Source: Rubrobacter aplysinae
Lineage (GTDB): Bacteria; Actinomycetota; Rubrobacteria; Rubrobacterales; Rubrobacteraceae
Assembly (NCBI RefSeq): GCF_001029505.1
Contig: NZ_LEKH01000001.1
Span: 186,001 to 250,000, forward strand
Length of the DNA stretch: 64,000 nt
Reading direction: 5' to 3'
Numbering within the stretch: the first letter of the stretch is position 1; each line of letters starts with the position of its first letter. This document shows, piece by piece, positions 35,211 to 43,270 of this stretch. Position numbers and translations under genes: made by a program. The notes under the pieces are model-generated. The model was given only the letters and a program-made list of their open reading frames with translations. It was not told the DNA's origin and did no database searches.

Positions 35211-35251
35211 TCAAGGTCACGCAGTCCAGGGAGGTCGTCTCCGCCGAGTAG
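35211..35251 (+). repeat. Copy of the clpC 3'-terminal 41 bp
   Basis: Same orientation as 25866-25906. It has two substitutions (at 35229 and 35240), and both keep the clpC TAG. Marks the right boundary of the accessory block and the break in the deaminase gene. Confidence 0.85.
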
Positions 35252-35309
35252 GGGAGGGTAGTGGGCTCCTGCTTGCGCGGGAGGCTCCGCAGTGTAGAGT
35301 TAAGTAACC

Positions 35310-35549
35310 ATGAGACCAGGGCTATTTTCGAGGCGGCGGAGACCGAGTTTCCCGCAAAATTACAGGCAGGCCGCGGTTTTTGCTCTGCTGATACCCGGTG
35401 CCCCGATACTGGTGGCCATCGTAGGGGCTCTGATCTCGGGTGGCCTGGAATGGCGCATGGTCGGCATTCAGATTCTGATCTGGGCGTTCGTATTCGCGTT
35501 GCTCTTCATAGCCGCCGTGGGCGGAATTGACCCGGACAGGCGCCGGTAG
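35310..35549 (+). CDS. Small two-helix membrane protein
   Basis: 79 aa. It has a basic N-terminus (SRRRRPSFPQNYRQ), two hydrophobic helices at about residues 22-42 and 50-70, and the charged end DPDRRR. TAGAGT lies 9 nt before the ATG as a possible -10. No family recognised. It sits between the duplicated clpC tail and radA, so it may belong to the original clpC-radA backbone. Confidence 0.55.
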   Translation: MRPGLFSRRRRPSFPQNYRQAAVFALLIPGAPILVAIVGALISGGLEWRMVGIQILIWAFVFALLFIAAVGGIDPDRRR

Positions 35550-35593
35550 AACATCCGGGGAGAGTCGCCGGCTGTCAATCGGCGCTTATCCCT

Positions 35594-35599
35594 TACAAT
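35594..35599 (+). promoter_or_regulatory. -10 box TACAAT, 6 nt before radA
   Basis: TACAAT ends 6 nt before ATG 35606; no ribosome site between. Leaderless arrangement. Confidence 0.5.
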
Positions 35600-35605
35600 C
35601 TCCCT

Positions 35606-37060
35606 ATGGCTGCGAAGACTGTATACGTATGCTCGAACTGCGGGCACTCCGAGCCGAAGTGGCACGGGCGTTGCCCGGAGTGCGGCGAATGGAGCACCCT
35701 GGTCGAGGAGGCGAAGGCCGAGCGCAAGGTGTCGGGCTTCGCCTCCCGGGTCGCCGGTGCGGAGGGTAACGGCGCGCCGAAGCGCGCCCCGGCTCAGACA
35801 AAGACGCTAGACGAGGTCGGGGCCGAAGACGAGAAGAGGGTCGGGACCGGCGTCGGCGAGCTCGACCGGGTTTTGGGCGGCGGCGTGGTGCCGGGCTCTC
35901 TGCTACTCGTCGGCGGGGAGCCCGGCGTGGGCAAGAGCACGCTGCTGCTGCAGATGATGGGCGAGCTCGGTGGGCGTTGCCTGATGGTCTCCGGCGAGGA
36001 GTCGCCCCGGCAGGTCTCCCTCTCGGCCCGCAGGCTCGGGGTCGAGAAGAGCGGGTTCCGGGTGCTTGCCGAGACCGACGTGGACGTTATAGAGGCGACC
36101 ATCGCCGAGGAGCAGCCCGAGGTCGTGGTGGTGGACTCTGTGCAGACGCTCTACTCGCCGGAGCTCGCGGGAGCGCCGGGCAGCGTCGGGCAGGTGCGGG
36201 AGTCGGCGGCGCGCCTGATGCGGCTCGGCAAGTCTCAGGGTACGGCGGTCGTACTCGTTGGGCACGTTACGAAAGAGGGCTCCATCGCCGGGCCGCGGGT
36301 GCTGGAGCACATGGTGGATACGGTGCTGCAGTTCGAGGGCGACCGTTTCCAGAGCTTCCGGGTGCTGCGAGCGCTGAAGAACCGCTTCGGCTCCACGAAC
36401 GAGGTCGGGGTCTTCGAGATGAGCGACCGGGGGATGGTCGAGGTCGAGGACCCGTCGGCGTTCTTCCTCTCAAACCGCGAGGGCGGGGTGCCGCCGGGTG
36501 TGGTTACCGTGTGCGTGCTGGAGGGTACGCGGCCGATGCTGGTGGAGATAGAGAGTCTCGTCGCCCCGAGCCCGCTCGCCGTGCCGCGCCGGGTGGCGAA
36601 CGGGCTGGATACCGGGCGGGTGAACATGCTGTGCGCCGTGCTCGCCCGCCGCGCCGGGCTTAGGCTCTCGGACCACGACGTGTACGCGAACGTTACCGGC
36701 GGGGTCCGGGTGGAGGAGCCGGCGGTGGATCTCGGGGTTGCCCTGGCCGTCGCCTCGGCTTTCCGGGACAAGCCCGTGCAGGGCGGGACGGCGTGCTTCG
36801 GGGAGGTCGGGCTGACCGGGGACGTGAGGTTCGTGTCCGGTGGCAGCCGCCGGGTCGGCGAGCTAATAAAGATGGGCTTCACGCGTATAATAGGGCCGCG
36901 CGGGGCAGGCTCGGAGAAGTCCGGGGGGTCTAACGGGAGCACCGGAGGGCCCAGAGGTAAGAGCGGTAAGAGCGGCGGGAGTGGAGAAAGCGGACGGAGG
37001 GGGATCGAGGTGGTCGAGACGGGGACGCTCGGCGAGGCCGTTGAGGCGGCGCTGGCATGA
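35606..37060 (+). CDS. radA: DNA repair protein RadA (Sms)
   Basis: RecA-like ATPase/helicase that drives branch migration in recombination. The N-terminal C4 zinc finger is CSNCG...CPECG (residues 9-27). Walker A GGEPGVGKSTLLLQ is near residue 106, the RadA motif KNRFGSTNEVG near 261, and a C-terminal Lon-type domain follows. 484 aa, longer than usual because of a Gly/Ser/Lys-rich insert at about residues 433-463, just before the final helix. Its TGA overlaps the disA ATG. Confidence 0.95.
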   Translation: MAAKTVYVCSNCGHSEPKWHGRCPECGEWSTLVEEAKAERKVSGFASRVAGAEGNGAPKRAPAQTKTLDEVGAEDEKRVGTGVGELDRVLGGGVVPGSLLLVGGEPGVGKSTLLLQMMGELGGRCLMVSGEESPRQVSLSARRLGVEKSGFRVLAETDVDVIEATIAEEQPEVVVVDSVQTLYSPELAGAPGSVGQVRESAARLMRLGKSQGTAVVLVGHVTKEGSIAGPRVLEHMVDTVLQFEGDRFQSFRVLRALKNRFGSTNEVGVFEMSDRGMVEVEDPSAFFLSNREGGVPPGVVTVCVLEGTRPMLVEIESLVAPSPLAVPRRVANGLDTGRVNMLCAVLARRAGLRLSDHDVYANVTGGVRVEEPAVDLGVALAVASAFRDKPVQGGTACFGEVGLTGDVRFVSGGSRRVGELIKMGFTRIIGPRGAGSEKSGGSNGSTGGPRGKSGKSGGSGESGRRGIEVVETGTLGEAVEAALA

Positions 37061-38139
37061 CCTCGCGCAGGAAGCTGACACCCGAGATCTCCGACGCGCT
37101 CGCGATAGTCTCGCCGGGTACGGGGCTCAGGGACGGCATAGACAACATTATCCGGGCCTCGAACGGGGCGCTTATCGTGATCTCCAACCCGAATAAGCTG
37201 GAGCGGTTGGGCGTGATCTCCAGCGGTATAAAGGTCGACTGCGACTTCGCCCCGATGCGGCTGTACGAAATGGCGAAGATGGACGGCGCGCTTGTGGTGT
37301 CGCCGGATCTCTCGACCATCCACTACGCCAACGCCCAGCTCGCCCCGGACCCGTCCCTGGAGTCCTCGGAGACCGGGATGCGCCACCTGGCCGCCCATCG
37401 CGCCGCGCAGCAGACCGGGGATCTCGTAGTCGCCGTCTCCGAGCGCCGGCGGGTGGTCAGCCTGTACCGGGGCCGTCAGGGGCCGCACGTCCTCGAAGAC
37501 ATCGGCGTGGTGCTCTCCAAGGCGAACTCCGCGCTCGCCACGCTGGAGAAGTTCACCCACCGCCTGAACGAGGAGGCCCGGACGCTGACCCTGCACGAGT
37601 ACGATGGGGCCGTGGCCCTGCGCGAGGTCGTCGCGGCCATCGGCACCTTCGAGTACTCCATCCGCATCGCCGAGGAGATCGAGGCCTACGTCCGCGAGCT
37701 CGGGCGTGAGGGGCGTCTGATCGAGATGCAGCTCGGCCAGGCTTTCCACAACGTGCCCGAGCAGTACGACGCCCTTCTGCGCGACTACGTGGCCGAGGGG
37801 GTGGACGCCGGGGAGGTAGGCGAGCGGCTGAGGAGGTTCACCGCCGAGGAACTCTCGGACGCGATGCAGATCACGCAGCTACTCGGCCACGGCTCCGTGG
37901 GTCAGTCAGAGGAGATTTTCGTTAAGCCCCGGGGCTTCCGGCAGCTCGTGCGGGTGCCGCGCCTGCCGCGCCGGGTATCGGAGCGTCTTATAGAGGAGTT
38001 CGGCTCTCTGGAGGGTCTGCTCGACGCCAGCGAACAGGAGCTTGACGATGTGGAAGGCGTCGGACAGGCGCGGGCGAAGGCGATCCGGCGCGGCCTGAAG
38101 CGCGAGCGCAGCCTGCAGACCTCCGGGGAACCCTTCTAG
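37057..38139 (+). CDS. disA: DNA integrity scanning protein DisA (diadenylate cyclase)
   Basis: Octameric enzyme that makes c-di-AMP from two ATP and scans DNA for branched structures. The DAC domain has D76-G-A78 as expected. The second active-site motif, normally RHR, reads R109-H-L111 here, within GMRHLAAHRAA. A helical spine follows, and C-terminal helix-hairpin-helix motifs (LIEEFGSLEGLLDASEQELDD and VEGVGQARAKAIRRGL, near 310-350) bind DNA. 360 aa. Overlaps radA by 4 bp, as expected from their functional link. Confidence 0.93.
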   Translation: MTSRRKLTPEISDALAIVSPGTGLRDGIDNIIRASNGALIVISNPNKLERLGVISSGIKVDCDFAPMRLYEMAKMDGALVVSPDLSTIHYANAQLAPDPSLESSETGMRHLAAHRAAQQTGDLVVAVSERRRVVSLYRGRQGPHVLEDIGVVLSKANSALATLEKFTHRLNEEARTLTLHEYDGAVALREVVAAIGTFEYSIRIAEEIEAYVRELGREGRLIEMQLGQAFHNVPEQYDALLRDYVAEGVDAGEVGERLRRFTAEELSDAMQITQLLGHGSVGQSEEIFVKPRGFRQLVRVPRLPRRVSERLIEEFGSLEGLLDASEQELDDVEGVGQARAKAIRRGLKRERSLQTSGEPF

Positions 38140-38144
38140 CCGCC

Positions 38145-38876
38145 TTGCGGGAGACGTCGGGGACAGAGACAGTAAAGGTGGTCGCCCTCGTGCTGGCCGG
38201 GGGCACCGGGAGCAGGATGGGCCGTCCCAAGCAGTTTATCGACCTGCTCGGCGAGCCCGCGCTTTCCTACACCCTGCGCGCCTTCGAGGAGGCCGCGGGT
38301 GTGGACGGGATCTACGTCGTCGGGGACGCCGCCCGGGTAGGGCCGCTGGCCGAAGAGGCCGGTATCTCGCGCTACGCTGGGTGCGCCGCACCGGGTGAGA
38401 ACCGTCCGGGGTCGGCGATCGAGGGCCTCGGAATGGTGGACGAGCCCGAGGATACGCTGGTGCTCGTCCACGACGGCTCCCGGTGCCTGGTTACGCGGGA
38501 TCTCATCGAGCGCGTCGTGGCTGCCGCCTCGGACCCTATTCCCGACGGCGTGATACCGGCCCTGCCCGTCCCGGACACGGTAAAGGAGGTTAGAGAGGGC
38601 GTGGTGCGCGAGACGCTGGATCGCTCCCGCCTGCAGGCCGTACAGACCCCGCAGTCGTTCCGGCTCGGGCCGCTGCGTGAGGCGTACCGGGAGTCCGGCG
38701 AGGCCCTGGAGCGGGTCACCGACGACGCCTCGCTGATCGAGATGCGGGGCGGCGTGGTCCGCGTGGTCGAGGGTGAGCGGACCAACATAAAGCTCACCTC
38801 GCCGGAGGATCTCATCTTCGCCCGCGCAATCCTGCAGGCCCGGCTCGCGGAGGCGGGGCGGGGGGTCGCCGGGTGA
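38145..38876 (+). CDS. ispD: 2-C-methyl-D-erythritol 4-phosphate cytidylyltransferase
   Basis: Third step of the MEP isoprenoid pathway; transfers CMP from CTP to MEP. It shows LAGGTGSRMGRPKQF near residue 16 (CTP-binding Gly loop with Arg and Lys), VHDGSRCLVT mid-protein, and QTPQSFRLGPLREAY with TDDASLIE near the end. About 243 aa from TTG 38145. GTG 38178 would start at the first beta strand and is equally possible. Overlaps ispF by 4 bp. Confidence 0.93.
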   Translation: MRETSGTETVKVVALVLAGGTGSRMGRPKQFIDLLGEPALSYTLRAFEEAAGVDGIYVVGDAARVGPLAEEAGISRYAGCAAPGENRPGSAIEGLGMVDEPEDTLVLVHDGSRCLVTRDLIERVVAAASDPIPDGVIPALPVPDTVKEVREGVVRETLDRSRLQAVQTPQSFRLGPLREAYRESGEALERVTDDASLIEMRGGVVRVVEGERTNIKLTSPEDLIFARAILQARLAEAGRGVAG

Positions 38877-39358
38877 ACCGGGTCGGAACCGGCTACGACG
38901 TGCACGCCTTCGCCGAGCCCGGAGCGGGTCGGGCCCTCGTGCTCGGCGGTGTCGAGATACCGCACGACCGCGGCCTCGCGGGCCACTCCGACGCCGACGT
39001 GCTCGCCCACGCCATCACGGACGCCCTGCTGGGCGCGGCTGGCCTGGAGGACATCGGCCACTACTTCCCCGACACCGACGAGCGTTACCGCGACGCGGAC
39101 TCCATCGAGCTGCTGCGAGAGGTTGGGAAGATGGTCGGAGACGGCTGGCGGTTGGCGAACGTGGACGCGGTCGTCGTCTGCGAGCGGCCAAAGATCCGGG
39201 ACCACCGCACCCGGATGCGGGAGCGGCTCGCGGGCGCTTTGGGCGTCGAGCCGAGCCAGGTCGGAGTGCGCGGCACGACCACCGAGCGGCTCGGGTTCAC
39301 GGGCCGGGGAGAGGGTATAGCCGCCCAGGCCGTGTGCCTTCTGGAGGGCGCCGGATGA
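38873..39358 (+). CDS. ispF: 2-C-methyl-D-erythritol 2,4-cyclodiphosphate synthase
   Basis: Cyclises CDP-ME-2-phosphate to MEcPP. It shows GTGYDVHAF with the metal Asp/His at residues 8-10, LGGVEIPHDRGLAGHSDADVLAHAI with the third ligand, DIGHYFPDTD, and the C-terminal TTERLGFTGRGEGIAAQA. 161 aa, standard. GTG start coupled to ispD, and its TGA coupled to the cupin ATG. Confidence 0.96.
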   Translation: MNRVGTGYDVHAFAEPGAGRALVLGGVEIPHDRGLAGHSDADVLAHAITDALLGAAGLEDIGHYFPDTDERYRDADSIELLREVGKMVGDGWRLANVDAVVVCERPKIRDHRTRMRERLAGALGVEPSQVGVRGTTTERLGFTGRGEGIAAQAVCLLEGAG

Positions 39359-39717
39359 TCCCGGATAAGGTAAATCTCTCGGATAAGCTCTCCCTGTTCG
39401 AAGAACTCTGGAGCCCGAAGATCGTGGGCGAGCTAAACGGCCAGCACGTCAAGCTCGCGAAGCTCGGAGGCGAGTTCGTCTGGCATCACCACGACGAGGA
39501 GGACGAGCTGTTCCTGGTGGTCGGGGGAGAGCTAGTCATCGAGTTCCGCGACGGCCGGGTGACACTGGAAGAAGGTGAGATGCTGGTGGTGCCGCGTAGG
39601 GTGGAGCACCGTCCGGTCGCTGAGGAGGAGGTTCACGTGCTCCTCTTCGAGCCCGCCTCGGCTGTAAATACCGGCGAGTCCGGCGGGGAGCTCACGGCGG
39701 AGACCGAGTGGATCTAG
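39355..39717 (+). CDS. Small cupin-fold protein
   Basis: 120 aa from ATG 39355, overlapping the ispF stop (ATGA). Cupin motif 1 HHHDEEDELFLVVGGELVIE has the His and Glu metal ligands near residue 44, and motif 2 VPRRVEHRPVA is near 82. Resembles mannose-6-phosphate-isomerase-type cupins; the reaction is unknown. It is inserted between ispF and gltX, which are adjacent in Bacillus. Confidence 0.82.
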   Translation: MIPDKVNLSDKLSLFEELWSPKIVGELNGQHVKLAKLGGEFVWHHHDEEDELFLVVGGELVIEFRDGRVTLEEGEMLVVPRRVEHRPVAEEEVHVLLFEPASAVNTGESGGELTAETEWI

Positions 39718-39726
39718 GCTACACCG

Positions 39727-41031
39727 ATGCCCGCTAGCGAGCCGGGTGTCAGGCTCCGCTTCGCCCCGAGCCCGACGGGGGAGCTTCACGTCGGCGGTGC
39801 GCGTACCGCGCTCTTTAACTACCTGTTCGCCCGCTATCATGGCGGCTCGCTCATCCTGCGCGTCGAGGACACGGACCGGGAGCGCAGCGACCCGCGTTTC
39901 GAGGAGTCCCAGCGCCGCGACCTGAAGTGGATCGGCCTGGAGTTCGACGAGGGGCCGTACCGCCAGAGCGGGCGCGGGGCGGTATATGACCGTTACCTGG
40001 GGCGGCTGCGCGATCTTGGCCTGACCTACGAGGCCGCAGACGAGGCGGGACGCACGGCGACCTATCTGCGTCCGCCCGAGCGCCGCGGGAGCTTTCTGGA
40101 CGTCTTGCACGGCGAGGTAACCTTCGCGGCGGTCGAGGACTTCGTGCTCGTGAAATCTGACGGTAGCCCGGCCTACAACTTCGCCGCCGCCGCGGACGAC
40201 TCCGAGATGAGGATTACGCACGTGATCCGGGGCGAAGAGCACCTCTCGAACACGGCGCGTCAGGTGCAGATTTACCGGGCGCTCGGACTGCCGGGGCCGG
40301 AGTTTTTGCATCTGGGTCTGATCCTCGGTCCCGACGGCAAGAAGCTCTCAAAGCGCGAGGGCGGGGCGTCCGTGGCGGAGTACCGGGCGGCGGGCTATCT
40401 TCCCGAGGCGCTCGTCTCCCACCTGGCCCTGCTCGGCTGGAGCCATCCCGAGGGTCGGGAGGAGTTCGAGAGCCTCGAAGAGCTTGCGCGGGAGTGGGAC
40501 CCGTCGCGGCTCGGAGCCAGCCCGGCCACCTTCGATCCGGAGCGTCTACTCTCGCTGAACGCCGCCCTGATCCGGTCCCTCCCCGTGGCCGAGCTCGCCC
40601 GGCGTGTACAGCCGTTTCTCGAATGGCCGCTGCCCGCGGGCCGCGAGGCCGTGGCCGTCGAAGCCCTGCAGCAGGAGATGCGTACACTGGCCGACGCGCC
40701 GCGCCTGCTGGAAGAGCTTATAGGGGAGGTGGAGCCCGCTTCCTTCGCGTACGATCTGCCGTCGGCGAGCGGGGAGGTCTTCGAGCGCGCCGGGGAAGAG
40801 TTGGCGGTGCGGCATCCCGAGACGCTCGGAGACGGCCGGGAGTTCGTGGCGGCGATGAGGGGCTGGGCGAAAGAGCGCGGCCTCAAGACCCGGGAGGTGC
40901 TGCACCCGCTGCGGCTCGCGCTGACCGGTCGGGACCGGGGGCCGGAGCTGGCGTATCCGGTGGCGGCGCTCGGGACGGAGGAGTCGCGGCGGAGGATAGA
41001 GTCGGCGAGACAGGCTAGACTGCGGGCATGA
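39727..41031 (+). CDS. gltX: Glutamyl-tRNA synthetase
   Basis: Class I synthetase charging tRNA-Glu and, in bacteria lacking GlnRS, tRNA-Gln. RFAPSPTGELHVGGARTAL contains the HIGH-type motif (HVGG) near residue 21, and KKLSKREGG is the KMSKS loop near 206. 434 aa, somewhat shorter than the usual 470-490 because of compact C-terminal helical domains. Residues around LRVEDTDRER match the discriminating family. Ends in a 4-bp overlap with cysS. Confidence 0.95.
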   Translation: MPASEPGVRLRFAPSPTGELHVGGARTALFNYLFARYHGGSLILRVEDTDRERSDPRFEESQRRDLKWIGLEFDEGPYRQSGRGAVYDRYLGRLRDLGLTYEAADEAGRTATYLRPPERRGSFLDVLHGEVTFAAVEDFVLVKSDGSPAYNFAAAADDSEMRITHVIRGEEHLSNTARQVQIYRALGLPGPEFLHLGLILGPDGKKLSKREGGASVAEYRAAGYLPEALVSHLALLGWSHPEGREEFESLEELAREWDPSRLGASPATFDPERLLSLNAALIRSLPVAELARRVQPFLEWPLPAGREAVAVEALQQEMRTLADAPRLLEELIGEVEPASFAYDLPSASGEVFERAGEELAVRHPETLGDGREFVAAMRGWAKERGLKTREVLHPLRLALTGRDRGPELAYPVAALGTEESRRRIESARQARLRA

Positions 41032-42500
41032 GCACAGACGCGAGCATCTTTGTACGTGACACGCTAAGTGGCGAGCCGGTCGAGGTCGGACGGGACGGGA
41101 GCATCGGGCTCTACGTCTGCGGCCCGACGGTCTACGATCACATCCACGTCGGAAACGCCCGGGCGCCCGTATTCTGGGACTCGGTGGTGCGCTATCTGCG
41201 CGGACGTGGCTACGAGGTGCGCCACGTCCAGAACATCACGGACATAGAGGACAAGATCCTGGCCCGCGCCGCCGAAGAGGGTGTCTCCTGGGAGGAGATC
41301 GTCGCCCGCTACACGGAGTCCTTCCACGAGACCCTGGACCTCCTCGGCGTCGCCCGGCCCGACGTCGAGCCCCGCGCCACGGAGTACGTGCCCGAGATGA
41401 TCGCGCTGATCGAGGAGCTTATACAGGGCGGCCACGCCTACGCGCCCGGAAACGGCGACGTGTACTTCGCCGTCGAGAGCTACCCCGAGTACGGGGCCCT
41501 CAGCAAACAACGCCCCGACGAGATGCGCGGCCCGGAAGAGGGAGCCGACTCCGGCGCAGCGGAGCACAAGCGCAGCCCGCTGGACTTTACGCTGTGGAAA
41601 GGCTCCAAGCCTGGGGAGCCTTCGTGGGAGAGCCCGTGGGGCACGGGACGGCCCGGCTGGCATCTGGAGTGCTCGGCGATGGTCGAGAAGCACCTGCCCG
41701 GCGGCGCCGATATCCACGGCGGCGGCTCGGACCTGCGCTTCCCCCACCACGAGAACGAGCGGGCCCAGAGCCGCTGCGCCCACCCGGAACGGGAGTTCGT
41801 CCGCGCCTGGGCCCACCACGGAATGGTCGGCTTCTCCGAAGGCAAGATGGCGAAGTCCACCGGCAACATACTCGGGGTAGACGAGGTGGTGGAACGTCAC
41901 GGCCGCAACGCCGTGAGGATGTGGGTTCTGCAGAGCCACTACTCCCAGCCAATCGAGTACTCCGAGGACATCCTGGCCGAGAAACGCCGCTCCTACGTGC
42001 GGCTCGTGCGGCTGTACCGCTCGCTCTCGGGGTCCAGGGGCGACTCGGATCTATCCGCGAAGCTCGCCGCGGACATGCGGCGGAAGTTCGACTCGGCGAT
42101 GCAGGACGACCTGAACACGCCGGAGGCCCTCGCCGCAGTCTTCGAGGCGGCCCGGCAGGCGGGGCAGGAGATCTCCACACGGCCCGGAGCTGCTGAAGAG
42201 TTCGCCTCTCTAAAAGAGGCTCTTGAGGACATATTCGGCGTTCTCGGGCTGGACCTCGGCGAAGAGTTTAGGAGCGACGTGCTCTTGAACGGCGATGACG
42301 ACACCGGTCAGCATCACGTGATGGTTCGCTATGAAGAAGAGCCCCGGCAGGACGTTCTGGAGAGGGTCGCCCGCCGGGAGCACTCCCGCAGGCGCAAGGA
42401 CTTCGGGACCGCGGATCGTCTGCGCGACGAGCTGGCTGCTGAGGGTTGGATCGTTGAGGATTCACCCGAGGGGCCGTTCGTCGGGCGCGGCGGGGTCTGA
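41028..42500 (+). CDS. cysS: Cysteinyl-tRNA synthetase
   Basis: 490 aa class I synthetase. YVCGPTVYDHIHVGNAR carries the zinc-site Cys and HIGH motif (HVGN) near residues 27-40. Further zinc ligands are in HLECSAM and HHENERAQ, with KMAKSTGN as the KMSKS loop near 277. The C-terminal DALR-like helical domain ends with RRKDFGTADRLRDEL. TAGACT lies 6 nt before the ATG inside gltX, so an internal leaderless promoter is possible. It is also coupled to gltX by overlap. Confidence 0.95.
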   Translation: MSTDASIFVRDTLSGEPVEVGRDGSIGLYVCGPTVYDHIHVGNARAPVFWDSVVRYLRGRGYEVRHVQNITDIEDKILARAAEEGVSWEEIVARYTESFHETLDLLGVARPDVEPRATEYVPEMIALIEELIQGGHAYAPGNGDVYFAVESYPEYGALSKQRPDEMRGPEEGADSGAAEHKRSPLDFTLWKGSKPGEPSWESPWGTGRPGWHLECSAMVEKHLPGGADIHGGGSDLRFPHHENERAQSRCAHPEREFVRAWAHHGMVGFSEGKMAKSTGNILGVDEVVERHGRNAVRMWVLQSHYSQPIEYSEDILAEKRRSYVRLVRLYRSLSGSRGDSDLSAKLAADMRRKFDSAMQDDLNTPEALAAVFEAARQAGQEISTRPGAAEEFASLKEALEDIFGVLGLDLGEEFRSDVLLNGDDDTGQHHVMVRYEEEPRQDVLERVARREHSRRRKDFGTADRLRDELAAEGWIVEDSPEGPFVGRGGV

Positions 42501-42580
42501 TCATCTCTAAGTCTCCCAAACCGAAGCCCGCTAAAGAGCGTAAGGAGCCCAAAGAGGAGTTTATCCACGGTATCCGGCCC

Positions 42581-43261
42581 GTGATCGAGGCGTTGCGTAG
42601 CGGTCGGCGCCGCGTCCGCGAGGTGCTCGTCTCGGTCGAGAGCCGGGAGGTCGAGGCCGCCGCCGAGACCGCCGGGGTGAAGCTCGTTAGCGTGTCGAAG
42701 GGTCGTATCGAGGAGGCCGCGGGTGAGGCCGCGCATCAGGGCGTCGCCGCCCGCGTGGAGCCGTACCCGTACTCCGGGCTGGACGAGCTGTTGGCCGTGC
42801 CGGAGCCGCTGCTCCTGGTGCTGGACGGGGTGGAGGACCCGCGTAATCTGGGCGCCATCCTGCGCGCCGCCGACGGAGCCGGGGCGACCGGGGTGGTGAT
42901 CCCGAAGGACCGGGCCGCCGGGGTCACGCCCGTGGCGGTAAAGGCCAGCGCGGGGGCGAGCGAGCACGTGCGGGTGGCGCGCGAGACCAACCTGCGCCGC
43001 GCCCTGGACCGGATGAAGAAGGCCGGAGTCTGGGTCTACGCGAGCGAGCCCGGTGGTAGCCAGCCGGCGGATGTCGACCTCGCAGGTCCCGCCGCGCTCG
43101 TGCTGGGTAGTGAGGGCTCGGGCATCCGGCGTCTGGTCCGCGAGGGCTGTGACGGGGCTATCGCCATCCCGATGCTCGGCTCCGTCTCCTCGCTAAACGT
43201 CTCCGTGGCGGCCGCCGTTCTGCTGTACGAGGCGCGGCGGCAAAGAGACCAGCGGGGTTGA
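42581..43261 (+). CDS. rlmB: TrmH/RlmB family 23S rRNA 2'-O-methyltransferase
   Basis: SpoU-type (trefoil-knot) enzyme. Motif 1 LDGVEDPRNLGAILRAADGAG is near residue 86 (split across the substrate domain), motif 2 LVLGSEGSGIRRLVREGCD near 170, and motif 3 IPMLGSVSSLNVSVAAAVLLYE near the end. GTG 42581 is the first standard start. However, family homology begins upstream in the same frame at 42560 (FIHGIRPV), and no ATG, GTG or TTG exists between the upstream stop (42455) and 42581. The true start is probably non-canonical, for example CTG 42497 overlapping the cysS stop. Confidence 0.88.
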   Translation: MIEALRSGRRRVREVLVSVESREVEAAAETAGVKLVSVSKGRIEEAAGEAAHQGVAARVEPYPYSGLDELLAVPEPLLLVLDGVEDPRNLGAILRAADGAGATGVVIPKDRAAGVTPVAVKASAGASEHVRVARETNLRRALDRMKKAGVWVYASEPGGSQPADVDLAGPAALVLGSEGSGIRRLVREGCDGAIAIPMLGSVSSLNVSVAAAVLLYEARRQRDQRG

Positions 43262-43270
43262 GAGGCTAGC

